The translations under genes and the position numbers were made by a program. Positions 46,238 through 55,152 of a stretch of DNA of 64,000 nt are shown piece by piece. The DNA is taken from positions 372,001-436,000 of the forward strand of contig JAXLRH010000001.1 of NCBI GenBank assembly GCA_046331245.1. The letters run 5' to 3'. Within the stretch, counting starts at the first letter, position 1, and each line of letters begins with the position of its first letter. The notes under the pieces are model-generated. The model saw only the letters and a list, made by a program, of their open reading frames with translations, made no database searches and was not told where the DNA came from. The stretch is from SSF14 sp046331245. Its GTDB lineage: Bacteria > Actinomycetota > Acidimicrobiia > Acidimicrobiales > Microtrichaceae.

Positions 46238-47142
46238 GCCCGCTGCCCGTCAACCTCGTCCACTGGCGTCAGCCGGAGTGGTGCGCCGATGCCGCACGAT
46301 CGGTGCTCGCGAGCGACACCCCCGTCGCCCTCACGATCGTCAACAACAGCCCCGAGCTCGACGCCGAGCTGCGTGAGCGCCTGCCGGCGGGTGTGGACGT
46401 GGTCACGTGTCCCGGCAACACGGGCTACGCCGGCGCGGCGAACGTCGCGCTGGGTCGGTGGATCACCGGCGACGACGACCTCGTGGTGGTCGGCGCCCAC
46501 GACATGAACCCGGACCCGTCGACGCTGCGCACCATGGTGGAGGCGGCGATCGCCCACCCCGAGTACGGCGTGATCGGTCCGGTGCTGCGCTCGAAGGAGT
46601 CCGGCGCGAGCTCGGCCGTCGCCGTGACCGATCCCACCCGGGTGCTCAACGACGTCGACTGGGTGAGCGGCACCTGCCTCCTGCTGCGGCGTGGTTGCAT
46701 CGACGACATCGGCGGGTTCGACGAGGCCTACGGCTCGTACTGCGAGGACTCCGACCTCTGCCGGCGCGCGAGGCTCGCCGGCTGGAAGGTGGGCCTGTGC
46801 CCCGCTGCCGAGGTGGGCGACCTCGGCTCGGGCGATCCCGTCGCCCGGCGCGTCGCGACCATCAACTACGCGCGCCGCGATCGGCTGCACCACGGGGTCG
46901 CAGCGGGGATGCGGCAGCTGCTGCGGATCGCGTGGGAGCTCGTGGTGTCCGCGGTGGGTGCGATCGTCCCGACCCGCCCCGCAGACCTGCGCCGGTCGTC
47001 GCTCCACCGGGTGCGGAACAACGTCGCCGCGCTGCGACGCATCCCCGTGGTGTGGGCGCAGCCGAGGACCGACCTCGACCCCGCGGCAGCGGCCGCCCTG
47101 CCCACGTACCGGACGGAGGCGTCCGGCTCGTCCGGGCCGTGA
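46234..47142 (+). CDS. GT2-family glycosyltransferase
   Basis: A 302-residue protein with the GT-A features of family 2: VALTIVNNSPELD, GNTGYAGAANVALG (as in rhamnosyl- and galactofuranosyl-type transferases), the acidic GAHDMNPDPS in place of a plain DxD, and GGFDEAYGSYCEDSDLCRRA with the catalytic ED. The C-terminal 90 residues are amphipathic. The start is uncertain: a TTG at 46234 overlaps the SGNH stop (TTGA) and a TTG at 46225 is in frame. Confidence 0.82.
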   Translation: MSPLPVNLVHWRQPEWCADAARSVLASDTPVALTIVNNSPELDAELRERLPAGVDVVTCPGNTGYAGAANVALGRWITGDDDLVVVGAHDMNPDPSTLRTMVEAAIAHPEYGVIGPVLRSKESGASSAVAVTDPTRVLNDVDWVSGTCLLLRRGCIDDIGGFDEAYGSYCEDSDLCRRARLAGWKVGLCPAAEVGDLGSGDPVARRVATINYARRDRLHHGVAAGMRQLLRIAWELVVSAVGAIVPTRPADLRRSSLHRVRNNVAALRRIPVVWAQPRTDLDPAAAAALPTYRTEASGSSGP

Positions 47143-47173
47143 GGACACCCGCCGGAACCGTCGGGTTCGTCGG

Positions 47174-47179
47174 TACAGT
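47174..47179 (+). promoter_or_regulatory. Leaderless-type -10 box of the GNAT gene
   Basis: TACAGT, then exactly six bases, then the GTG at 47186. No Shine-Dalgarno site is present. Confidence 0.45.
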
Positions 47180-47185
47180 GCTGCC

Positions 47186-48178
47186 GTGAGTTCGGCGACG
47201 TCTGCAGGCCCGCTCGGGATCCGTCGGTCCGAGCCCGGTGACCGCGCCGCCATCCTCGATCTCTGCCGGTCCGCGCTGGGGTGGCAGGAGGACGATCCCA
47301 ACGAGGCGTTCTTTGCGTGGAAGCACGAGGAGAACCCGTTCGGGGCGTCGCCGTCGTGGGTCGCCCACGACGACGACGGGCGCATCCTGGGGCTCCGGGT
47401 GTTCCTCCGGTGGCGCTTCCGCGATGCCGAGGGGAACGTGCTGCAGGCGGTCCGTGCCGTCGACACCGCGACCCACCCCGATGCGCAGGGCAAGGGCATC
47501 TTCACCCGCCTCACGCTCGGCGCGCTGCCGGATCTGCGTGAGCTCGGCATCGACTTCGTCTTCAACACACCGAACGACCGGAGTCGGCCCGGCTACCTGA
47601 AGATGGGATGGATGACGGTCGGCCGCGTGCCCGTCGGCATGCGACCGGGTTCGCTGCGTTCCCTCGCGCGGACGGCGCGTTCGCGCACGGGCTCGGCGCT
47701 CTGGTCCGATCCGCTCGACGTCGGCGATCCCGCGCTCGACGTGCTCGCCGACGACGCCGGGGTCGAGCGCCTGCTGGCCGCGATGCCGTCGACGGGCATC
47801 GCGACCGATCGGGACGTCGCGTACCTGCGCTGGCGCTACCGGTTCGAGCCGCTGCGGTATCGCGCGTTGCTCGTCGGGGCGGACGTGTCCGACGGACTCG
47901 TCATCCTCCGGTCGCGCACGCGGGGTCTCGCGAGGGAGGTCGTCGTCGCGGAGGTGCTGTTGCCCGCCGACCGGTCGCTGCGCTCGGTGTTCGGTGACAT
48001 CGCTCGTCGGAGCGGCGCCGATCATCTGCTCCGGTGCGGAGGCCCGCGCATGATCCGCGACGGCTTCGTGGCCGCCCCCCAGCTCGGTCCGATCATGACG
48101 TGGCGCCCCATCGGTCGACCGGGTGTCCCGAGGATGAGTGAGCTCGACCTGTCACTCGGCGACGTCGAGCTGTTCTGA
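47186..48178 (+). CDS. GNAT-family N-acyltransferase
   Basis: A 330-residue protein. Residues 10-160 form a GNAT fold with the acetyl-CoA loop THPDAQGKGIFTRLT (about residues 95-109). The C-terminal half resembles the second domain seen in larger GNAT proteins that modify sugars or peptidoglycan precursors. By context it could acylate an amino sugar of the glycan. The GTG start is set by TACAGT six bases upstream. The long open frame before it is a shadow of the GT2 gene. Confidence 0.78.
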   Translation: MSSATSAGPLGIRRSEPGDRAAILDLCRSALGWQEDDPNEAFFAWKHEENPFGASPSWVAHDDDGRILGLRVFLRWRFRDAEGNVLQAVRAVDTATHPDAQGKGIFTRLTLGALPDLRELGIDFVFNTPNDRSRPGYLKMGWMTVGRVPVGMRPGSLRSLARTARSRTGSALWSDPLDVGDPALDVLADDAGVERLLAAMPSTGIATDRDVAYLRWRYRFEPLRYRALLVGADVSDGLVILRSRTRGLAREVVVAEVLLPADRSLRSVFGDIARRSGADHLLRCGGPRMIRDGFVAAPQLGPIMTWRPIGRPGVPRMSELDLSLGDVELF

Positions 48179-48199
48179 CCCCTTCACGAGGAACCACCG

Positions 48200-49342
48200 A
48201 TGGCGAAACTCCGAGTCCTCACCGTGCTGCCCGGCATCACGCCCGATGCGGGCGCCGAGCAGTCGATGGCCGCCCTGCTGCCGCGCGTGGTCGACGCCGG
48301 GGTGAACGTCCACCTCGCGCTGTTCACCGAGCGACAGGCGCTCGTCCCGATGCTCGAACGAGCCGGTGTCGTGGTGCACGACCTGTCGTCGAGCCGGTCG
48401 ACGTGGGCGCGGGTGCGAGCCCTGCGTGACACGATCGCGGCGATCGAGCCCGACGTGGTGCACGCGACCCTGTTCGAGGCGGCGGTGCCCGCCCAGCTCG
48501 CCGTGCTGCGTACGGGTGTCCCCGTGCTGGTCACGTGGGCCAGCACCAGCTACGACCCGGGCAGTCTCGCGGAGATGGGTCGGTCCGCCTGGAAGCTGCG
48601 CGTCGTGCAGCTCGTGGAGATCGTGCTCGCCCGCGTCTCCCGGGCCCGCTTCCACGCGGTGACCGCCGGCGTCGCGCGGGTGAACTCGGCGAACCTGCGG
48701 GTGCCGGCCGATCGGGTCCTGGTGGGGGAGCGGGGGCGTGACCCGGAACGTCTCGTCGTCGACGACGCGGCGGTCGACGCCGTGCGCGCCGAGTTGGGCG
48801 TCGACCATGGGGGCCAGCTGGTGCTCGCGGTCGGCCGTCAGGAGCCGCAGAAGGGGTACTCCAGCCTGCTCACCGCCTTCGACGAGGTCGCCGCCACCCA
48901 CCCGGGCGCGACGCTGGCGATCGCCGGCAGGTCCGGGCGCGACACGCCGGCGTTGGAACGTCAGCTGACGGGCCTGGCCCATCGTTCGGCGATCCGGTTC
49001 CTCGGCCAGCGCGACGACGTGGCCACGCTGCTCACGGCCGCCGACCTCGTCGTGTGCGCGTCGTGGCGGGAGGGCGCCGCCGGGGCGCTCATCGAGGCGA
49101 TGGCGTGCGGCGCTCCCATCCTCACCGTGCCGCTCGAGGGCACGGAGGACGTGGTGGTGGACGGTCTGAACGGGAGGGTCGTGCCGCGCGAGTCGCTCGC
49201 CTCCGGCATCGCGGGGATGCTCGACGACCGTGCGACGGCGGACCGCTTCGCTGCAGAGGGTCGCCGCACCTTCGCCGAGCGGTTCACGCTCGAGCGCTCC
49301 ACGGAGCAGATGATCGAGATCTACCGAACGGTCGGCGGCTGA
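48200..49342 (+). CDS. GT4-family glycosyltransferase
   Basis: A 380-residue GT-B protein. N-terminal PGITPDAGAEQSMAALLP is the acceptor-side loop. The C-terminal domain has VLAVGRQEPQKGYSSLLTAF and WREGAAGALIEAMACGAP. ACGAGGA lies about eight bases before the ATG. It ends only three bases from the stop of the convergent GT4 gene, an unusually tight junction. Confidence 0.87.
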   Translation: MAKLRVLTVLPGITPDAGAEQSMAALLPRVVDAGVNVHLALFTERQALVPMLERAGVVVHDLSSSRSTWARVRALRDTIAAIEPDVVHATLFEAAVPAQLAVLRTGVPVLVTWASTSYDPGSLAEMGRSAWKLRVVQLVEIVLARVSRARFHAVTAGVARVNSANLRVPADRVLVGERGRDPERLVVDDAAVDAVRAELGVDHGGQLVLAVGRQEPQKGYSSLLTAFDEVAATHPGATLAIAGRSGRDTPALERQLTGLAHRSAIRFLGQRDDVATLLTAADLVVCASWREGAAGALIEAMACGAPILTVPLEGTEDVVVDGLNGRVVPRESLASGIAGMLDDRATADRFAAEGRRTFAERFTLERSTEQMIEIYRTVGG

Positions 49343-49345
49343 CCG

Positions 49346-50446
49346 TCACGCCGCGCCGTCGCCGGCGCCCCGGCCCAACGCTCGCTCCAGGAGGTCTGCC
49401 CACCGCCGGGCCACGATGTCGAGGGTGAACCGTTCGAGCGCGATCCTGCGTCCGGCGGCGCCGAGCTCGCTCCGTCGACCGGCAGCCCACCACATCGCGT
49501 CGGCCAGTTCGGTGGCGGACGGCTCGTGGAGCACCCGTCCGCTCCGCCCGTCGGCCACCACGTCGGCCATCCCGCCGACGGCGGTGGTGACCACCGGCAC
49601 CTCGCACAGCGCCGCCTCGATCGCGACGCCCGAGATGCCTTCGGTGCGACTCGGGAGCACGACCGCCGAGACGGCATCGATCACCGTGCGGCTCGACGCG
49701 ACGCGTCCCAGCAGCCGGATGCGCTCGGGATGCCGGTCGGCGAGTCGTCGGCAGTCGTCCATCTGCGGCCCGTCGCCGGCGACCACGATGCCGAGGCGAT
49801 CGTCTCCCGCGACGGCCTCGAGCGCCAGGAGCGGCCGCTTCTCCGGGCTCAGAGCGCCCACGTACCCGACCCAGCGGAGGTCGTCGCGGAGACCCAGTGC
49901 CGCTGCGGCGGAGCGTCGGGCCTCGTCGCCGACCGGCACGTAGTCGTGCTCGGGGACTCCGTTCGCGATGATCGTGACGCGCTCGCGTCGCAGCCGGTAC
50001 CGCGTGATCAGCTCCTCCGCTGCGGTGGGGTACAGCGCCGCGACCGCGGCGGCTCGTCGCAGCGGCAGGCCGATGCGCAGCCCTGCGCCGCGGATCGTGC
50101 CCCAGGCGGCGGGGTCGCCGATGTTGCGGTACACGAACGGTCGACGCGCGAGCATGGCCGCGGCCGCCACCGGCCAGAGCGTGGTGCCACCGTTCGACAC
50201 GGCCACGTCGTGGGAGCGGACGGCGCGCACGAGTGCCAGCAGGGTCGACGGATGGGTGCGCCCTGGGCCGAGCGCGTCGATCGGGAGCTGGTTCGCGCCG
50301 GTGCCCGGTGCGAGCGCCACCACATCCACGGTCGTCGCGTCCGTTCCCGCTCGCGGCTCGGCCCGCAGTCGGTCGGCGAGGTGGGTTGCGAACACCTCGG
50401 CTCCACGCCGGTCGGATGTCGAGACGACGAGCAGTACGGAGGTCAT
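49346..50446 (-). CDS. GT4-family glycosyltransferase
   Basis: A 366-residue GT-B protein with STSDRRGAEVFATHLAD near the start, YVGALSPEKRPLLALEAV in the donor domain, and PSRTEGISGVAIEAALCEVP with E-x7-E. The substrate is unknown. The ATG at 50446 begins MTSVLLVVSTSD. The longer frame to 51382 is a shadow of the membrane-protein gene. It is divergent from that gene across 168 bases. Confidence 0.86.
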   Translation of the reverse strand: MTSVLLVVSTSDRRGAEVFATHLADRLRAEPRAGTDATTVDVVALAPGTGANQLPIDALGPGRTHPSTLLALVRAVRSHDVAVSNGGTTLWPVAAAAMLARRPFVYRNIGDPAAWGTIRGAGLRIGLPLRRAAAVAALYPTAAEELITRYRLRRERVTIIANGVPEHDYVPVGDEARRSAAAALGLRDDLRWVGYVGALSPEKRPLLALEAVAGDDRLGIVVAGDGPQMDDCRRLADRHPERIRLLGRVASSRTVIDAVSAVVLPSRTEGISGVAIEAALCEVPVVTTAVGGMADVVADGRSGRVLHEPSATELADAMWWAAGRRSELGAAGRRIALERFTLDIVARRWADLLERALGRGAGDGAA

Positions 50447-50555
50447 CGGGGTCCGATCATCACAGGTTGTCCGCACGGTCTCAACCGGCTCCGCGTCGCC
50501 GCTCGGGACGCCGCGACGAGCCGTCGCCGCGGTCCGGTTTTTTGCTTTCGACAGG

Positions 50556-50561
50556 TAATGT
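50556..50561 (+). promoter_or_regulatory. -10 box before a short ORF
   Basis: TAATGT lies nine bases before the ATG of a 14-codon ORF at 50571, so the transcript would start at or just before that codon. A six-T run precedes it (50538-50543). Confidence 0.4.
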
Positions 50562-50570
50562 GTCTGTGCC

Positions 50571-50615
50571 ATGTGCGCCCCTGCCCGGTTCCCACGATCG
50601 CTCGGCGATCGGTGA
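50571..50615 (+). CDS. Putative 14-residue leader peptide
   Basis: The ORF encodes MCAPARFPRSLGDR. Its TGA shares one base with the ATG of the polymerase-like gene (TGATG). The start is near the expected transcript start after TAATGT. Its layout matches the short ORFs at 36384 and 62253. The main gene also has an in-frame ATG at 50558, but that lies inside the -10 box. Confidence 0.33.
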   Translation: MCAPARFPRSLGDR

Positions 50616-52123
50616 TGCGCGTCACCCCGGCGCGGCTGCGCTCCCGTCGGACGATCGCTCCGCAGACGCGGACGATGATCACCGGAACCGGTGTCGTCGC
50701 ACTGATTCTCGTCGTGGCCTCGGTCACCCTCGACGCGCTGCGCTTCGACGTGATCATCGGCGTCCTCACGCTGCTCTCCCTGGTGCTCGCCACGATCCCG
50801 CTGCTGCGGCGGGTCACGCGATCGGTCGGCGATCCCGCGTTCGCGGAGACCCTCTACTGGGCGTTGGGCCTCAAGTTCGTCTTCACCCTCATTCGGTACT
50901 TCTTCATCGCCGTCATCTACAACGACAACGGTGATGCCGGGGTCTACTCGGCCACGGGCGCCATCCTGATGGAGCTGTACCGGAAGGGGACCTTCACGCT
51001 GGAGGCGCCCGGCCTTGGTGGTCGCGGCCTCGAGACGGCGCGCATCTCCGTCGTCGTCGGTCTCATCTACGTCGTCACCGGCGTGTCCCGGTACGCGGCG
51101 TCGTTCGTCTTCAGCTGGTTGTGCTTCCTCGGCCAGCTGATGATGTTCCGGGCGTTCCACCGGGGCGTCCCCGAGGGCGACCTCCGCCGCTACGGCGTCC
51201 TGATCTTCTTCCTGCCGTCGCTCCTCTTCTGGCCGTCGTCGATCGGCAAGGAGGCGCTGATGATCTTCTTCATCGGCTTCGTCTGCTACGGGGCGGCGCA
51301 GCTCCTCGGAGCGCAGGCCCAGGCGACGGGCGTCCTCACCTTCCTCGCGGGTGCCGCGGGTCTCTTCTACATCCGCCCCCACATGGCGCTCATCTCGATC
51401 GTCGCGCTCGCGTTCGCCGCCGCCGTGAGCACGGTGATGGGCTTCAGCGAGGTCGAGGACAAGAAGGCGAACTCCAAGACCTTCGCGATCCGCATGACCG
51501 CACTGGCGTTGCTCATCATCGGTGGTTCCGTCGCGACCACGCAGCTCTCCAAGGTGTTCGGCGACGGTACGGACTCCGCCGGGGTCACCGCCGTGCTCGA
51601 CCGCACCAAGGCGCAGACGTCGGAGGGCGGCTCGCAGTTCGCGGCTCCTGCCGTCACGTCACCGCAGGCGATCCCGTGGGCGGTCGTCACCGTGCTGCTG
51701 CGGCCGTTCGTGTGGGAGGCGCACAACGCCAACGGCATGATCGCCGCGAGCGAGGGCGTGCTGTTCATCGGCCTGCTCGCCGTCGGACGTCGTCGGCTCG
51801 TGTCGTGGGCCCACTACATCGGGCGCCGGCCCTATCTCGTGTTCGCGTCCGCCTACGCCATGACGTTCATCATCGCGTTCTCGTACATCGGCAACTTCGG
51901 AATCCTCGCGCGACAACGCACGCAGATGATCCCGCTCGCGCTCACGCTGCTCGCGATGCCGGTCGCAGCGCGAAAGCGATCCAGCATGTTCGGCGGTCGC
52001 CGCCGCAAGAACGCCGTCAGCCTCGAACGCCAGCACGTCGAAGCGCCGCTCCTGGCCGGCGTTGCGGCAGACTCGACGTCACCCCGACCTGATCCACTTC
52101 CCCGAAGCGAGACGCAACCTTGA
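50615..52123 (+). CDS. Polytopic membrane protein, candidate glycan polymerase
   Basis: A 502-residue protein with about ten helices. Between helices are motifs such as YNDNGDAGVYSATG and FWPSSIGKEALMIFFIG, and a larger loop near residues 325-375. The charged SSIGKE motif is typical of a family of bacterial membrane proteins found in polysaccharide loci. The gene lies directly before a Wzz/BY-kinase gene, overlapping it as TTGA, a pairing that suits a Wzy-type polymerase. The function is inferred. The ATG at 50615 is preferred, with a GTG at 50612 adjacent. Confidence 0.72.
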   Translation: MRVTPARLRSRRTIAPQTRTMITGTGVVALILVVASVTLDALRFDVIIGVLTLLSLVLATIPLLRRVTRSVGDPAFAETLYWALGLKFVFTLIRYFFIAVIYNDNGDAGVYSATGAILMELYRKGTFTLEAPGLGGRGLETARISVVVGLIYVVTGVSRYAASFVFSWLCFLGQLMMFRAFHRGVPEGDLRRYGVLIFFLPSLLFWPSSIGKEALMIFFIGFVCYGAAQLLGAQAQATGVLTFLAGAAGLFYIRPHMALISIVALAFAAAVSTVMGFSEVEDKKANSKTFAIRMTALALLIIGGSVATTQLSKVFGDGTDSAGVTAVLDRTKAQTSEGGSQFAAPAVTSPQAIPWAVVTVLLRPFVWEAHNANGMIAASEGVLFIGLLAVGRRRLVSWAHYIGRRPYLVFASAYAMTFIIAFSYIGNFGILARQRTQMIPLALTLLAMPVAARKRSSMFGGRRRKNAVSLERQHVEAPLLAGVAADSTSPRPDPLPRSETQP

Positions 52124-53751
52124 CCAAGTTACGGGCAATCCTGAAACGTCGATGGCCGGTCATCGCCGTCTGTCTCAGCCTGGGCATCGTCGCGGGTCTC
52201 GTGTCGTCGCAGGTCGCGACCAAGGACGTCCGCAAGCTCTACACCGCACAGCAGGTGATCGTCGCCAACGCCGGCTCCGGCGCGGTCTCGCTGGTGTCGC
52301 AGGACGCCCTCAAGGTGACCCGCCGCGAGGTGGCGCGTCGCGCCGCCAAGATCCTGAAGTCGGACGAGTCGCCCGACACCCTGGCGGCCAAGATCCTTCC
52401 GGTGTTCGACTCGAAGACGAGCTCGATCGCCGTGTCGAGCGACGACGTCGACCCGAAGGTCGCGGCGAAGCGCGTCGACGCGTTCGTCCAGGCCTTCCTC
52501 AAGGTCGAGAACGACCGCCTGCAGCAGGCCGACAAGAGCCAGCTCGCCCAGGTGACGGCCGAGCTGACCCAGGCGAAGGCCGACCTCGCGCAGTTCGACC
52601 TCGAACACCCGGAGCTGCAGGACCCGACGGCGCAGTCGTCGCCGCTCCTCCAGCAGCTGCTGGGCAAGCGCGATGCGCTCGAGGCCAAGATCGAGCAGCT
52701 CGATTCGGACAAGCGCACCCGGGAGCTGGCGCTCATCCGCAACCTGCCCTACGCCACCCTGGGCTACGAGAAGCCGAAGCCGGCGCAGAGCGGCCTCATC
52801 GACGTCCCGGCGTCGAAGCTGGCACGCGCCTTCCTGCTCGGGTTCCTCGGCCTGCTCCTCGGCTCCGGCATCGTGATGCTCATCGAGCGCATGAACCGGC
52901 GCATCGACACGCGTGAGGAGTTGGTGGAGGTCACCGACCTCCCGGTGCTGGCGGAGGTCGCGTACGTGCGGGAGAGTCGACGCGCGATCGAACCCGACGG
53001 TCGCATCGCGCTCGCCGGGGTGTGGGCCGAGCCCTATCGCCGCGTGCGTTCCGCCATCCAGTTCGTGCAGTCGAGCGCCGGTGTGAGCGGCTGGACCGCG
53101 CTGCCCGGCTCGCCGTCGGAGCAGCTGGGTGCGGGACCGTCCGTGTTCCTCGTGACGTCCACCTCGCCGGCCGAGGGCAAGTCCACCACGTCGGCGCTCG
53201 CCGCCATGGCCCTCGCCGAGGTCGGGGTGCCGACGGTGCTCGTCGGTGGCGACTTCCGCAAGCCGCAGGTCGATCGCCTGATCGGCGTGAACGACGCTCC
53301 GGCCTCGCTGCAGGATCTCGCCCGTCTCGACATCGAGCGTCCGACGATCGACCAGGTCGTGCAGCCCACGGCCATCGACGACCTCTACATGGCGGTCGCC
53401 GGGGCGGCGACCCGAGAGGTCGCCGGCATGGTGGAGGCCGCCAAGGCGGTGTGCACCGAGGCCGTGGCGCGAGGCGCGACCGTGGTCATCGACTCGAGCC
53501 CGCTGCAGGCCGCGAACGACACGCTCGATTTCCTGCCGGCCGTCGACTACGTGATCCTCGTGCTGCGTGTCGGCAAGTCCAGCGAGAGCGACCTGCTCGA
53601 CACGATCGCCACGCTCCGCCGTCTCGACGGCCGCATCCTCGGCATCGTGCTCATCGGAACGCACTCCAGCCGGAAGCAGGAGTACTACTACGACTACTAC
53701 AGCCACGGTCCGCTGGCGTCGTCCGGCGAGGGAGCCACGTCCGCCACGTGA
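52120..53751 (+). CDS. Polysaccharide chain-length regulator fused to BY-kinase
   Basis: A 543-residue inner-membrane protein. It has a Wzz domain between two helices (about residues 13-30 and 233-257) with an external coiled coil (ELTQAKADLAQFDLE). The cytosolic bacterial tyrosine kinase part has Walker A TSPAEGKSTTSAL (about 348-360), the Walker A' equivalent VLVGGDFRKPQ and Walker B TVVIDSSPL. A tyrosine cluster EYYYDYYSH sits near the C-terminus (about 521-529). It controls glycan chain length through autophosphorylation. The phosphatase at 28385 may reverse this. The TTG start overlaps the upstream stop (TTGA). Confidence 0.92.
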   Translation: MTKLRAILKRRWPVIAVCLSLGIVAGLVSSQVATKDVRKLYTAQQVIVANAGSGAVSLVSQDALKVTRREVARRAAKILKSDESPDTLAAKILPVFDSKTSSIAVSSDDVDPKVAAKRVDAFVQAFLKVENDRLQQADKSQLAQVTAELTQAKADLAQFDLEHPELQDPTAQSSPLLQQLLGKRDALEAKIEQLDSDKRTRELALIRNLPYATLGYEKPKPAQSGLIDVPASKLARAFLLGFLGLLLGSGIVMLIERMNRRIDTREELVEVTDLPVLAEVAYVRESRRAIEPDGRIALAGVWAEPYRRVRSAIQFVQSSAGVSGWTALPGSPSEQLGAGPSVFLVTSTSPAEGKSTTSALAAMALAEVGVPTVLVGGDFRKPQVDRLIGVNDAPASLQDLARLDIERPTIDQVVQPTAIDDLYMAVAGAATREVAGMVEAAKAVCTEAVARGATVVIDSSPLQAANDTLDFLPAVDYVILVLRVGKSSESDLLDTIATLRRLDGRILGIVLIGTHSSRKQEYYYDYYSHGPLASSGEGATSAT

Positions 53752-53835
53752 GGGGTGCGCGTCGTCGATCGCGCGGCCGATGACCTCCCGCGAGCGGCCG
53801 ATCGCCAGGAGGGGATCCGCGGACCTGGTGGTACC

Positions 53836-55152
53836 ATGGCGCACGTGCCTGTCGCAGCCAACACGAACGACTACGTCCGTCGGTTTGCAGATCGCATCGA
53901 ACAGCGACTGAGCGAGGCTGACCGGCGCGACGAGCACGTCACGGTGCTGAACATGGCGCCGGGCGAGCCCGGTGGCGTGGGCGCCTTCCTCGGCGCGATC
54001 ACGTCGGCGCCGCCCGCCACTTTTGCGACGTTGCTCGTGGTGCCGGTGCTCGAGCTGGGCGCCGAGCCGGTTCGCTCCTTGCGCAAGCTCTGCGGTGAGC
54101 AGGGGCTCGATCCGGTGTTCGCGGGCCTGGTGCCCGGCGACGACGGACGGGAGTCGACCCAGGCGATCGCCGTGCTCTGCCCGTCGCTCGCGGACGTGAT
54201 CGGGCCGGCGCCCGACAGCTTCCGCCTCACCGCCATGGTGACGGCGTTCAACGAAGCCGACGTCATCCGGCCGACGGTGCAGTACCTGCTGGATCAGGGC
54301 ATCGACGTCGTCGTGATCGACAACTGGTCCACCGACTCGACGATGGACGAGATCGCCGATCTCGTCGACGGCGCCCGGGTCTCGGTCCTGAAGTTCCCGG
54401 AGGACGGTCCCAGCGGCCTCTACGAGTGGGAGCGGATGCTCGAGTTCGTGGCGACCGCGGCGGCGAAGGTCGACTCCGACTGGATCGTGCACCACGATGC
54501 CGATCAGCGCCACGAGGCGCCCTGGCCCGGCGCGAGCTATCGCGACGCCATCTACGCCGTGGACCGGCTGGGCTTCAACGCCATCGACCACACGGTCATC
54601 GACTTCCGCCCCGTCAACGACGACTTCGTCGACGGCACCGAGCTCCGCGACCACTTCCACTACTTCGAGTTCGACCGCGGGGCCGCTGCCAGCACGCACG
54701 TCCAGGCCTGGCGGAACGACGGTCCCGTCGACTTGGCGTCGAGCGGTGGACACGCCGTGAAGTTCGCCGACCGGAAGGTGTTCCCCTTCAACTTCCTGCT
54801 CCGGCACTACCAGATCCGCAGCCAGGCGCACGGGGAGCGGAAGGTCTTCCGCGACCGCCGCCCGCGCTACCAGATCGACGAGCTGGACCGCGGGTGGCAC
54901 GAGCACTACCTGAGCATGAGCAAGCGGCATTCGTTCATCCGCAAGGCGTCCGATCTCAACGAGTTCCGCCCCGAGGACTTCGGCGAGCACTACCTCCTCC
55001 AGATGGTGGCCCAGGTGGGGATCATCGAGGCAGAGCCGGCCCATCGGCGGTTCGGTCCGCTCCGGGACGCGGCGCTCAACGTGCTCCGGTCCACGGGGAC
55101 GCTGCGGGCGGCCGTGCGCGCGCGCAACCGGATCCTGGCTGGCCGCCGGTGA
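53836..55152 (+). CDS. GT2-like glycosyltransferase
   Basis: A 438-residue protein. The N-terminal 130 residues are of unknown type. The middle has a GT-A fold: LTAMVTAFNEADVIRPTVQYL, VVIDNWSTDSTMDEI and WIVHHDADQRHEAP with the acidic metal site. The C-terminal part has YLSMSKRHSFIRKASD. It looks like the glycosyl transferase family 2 group that replaces DDGS with DNWS. The ATG at 53836 is assumed. AGGAGG at 53807-53812 is rather far, and a GTG at 53755 is possible. Confidence 0.78.
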   Translation: MAHVPVAANTNDYVRRFADRIEQRLSEADRRDEHVTVLNMAPGEPGGVGAFLGAITSAPPATFATLLVVPVLELGAEPVRSLRKLCGEQGLDPVFAGLVPGDDGRESTQAIAVLCPSLADVIGPAPDSFRLTAMVTAFNEADVIRPTVQYLLDQGIDVVVIDNWSTDSTMDEIADLVDGARVSVLKFPEDGPSGLYEWERMLEFVATAAAKVDSDWIVHHDADQRHEAPWPGASYRDAIYAVDRLGFNAIDHTVIDFRPVNDDFVDGTELRDHFHYFEFDRGAAASTHVQAWRNDGPVDLASSGGHAVKFADRKVFPFNFLLRHYQIRSQAHGERKVFRDRRPRYQIDELDRGWHEHYLSMSKRHSFIRKASDLNEFRPEDFGEHYLLQMVAQVGIIEAEPAHRRFGPLRDAALNVLRSTGTLRAAVRARNRILAGRR

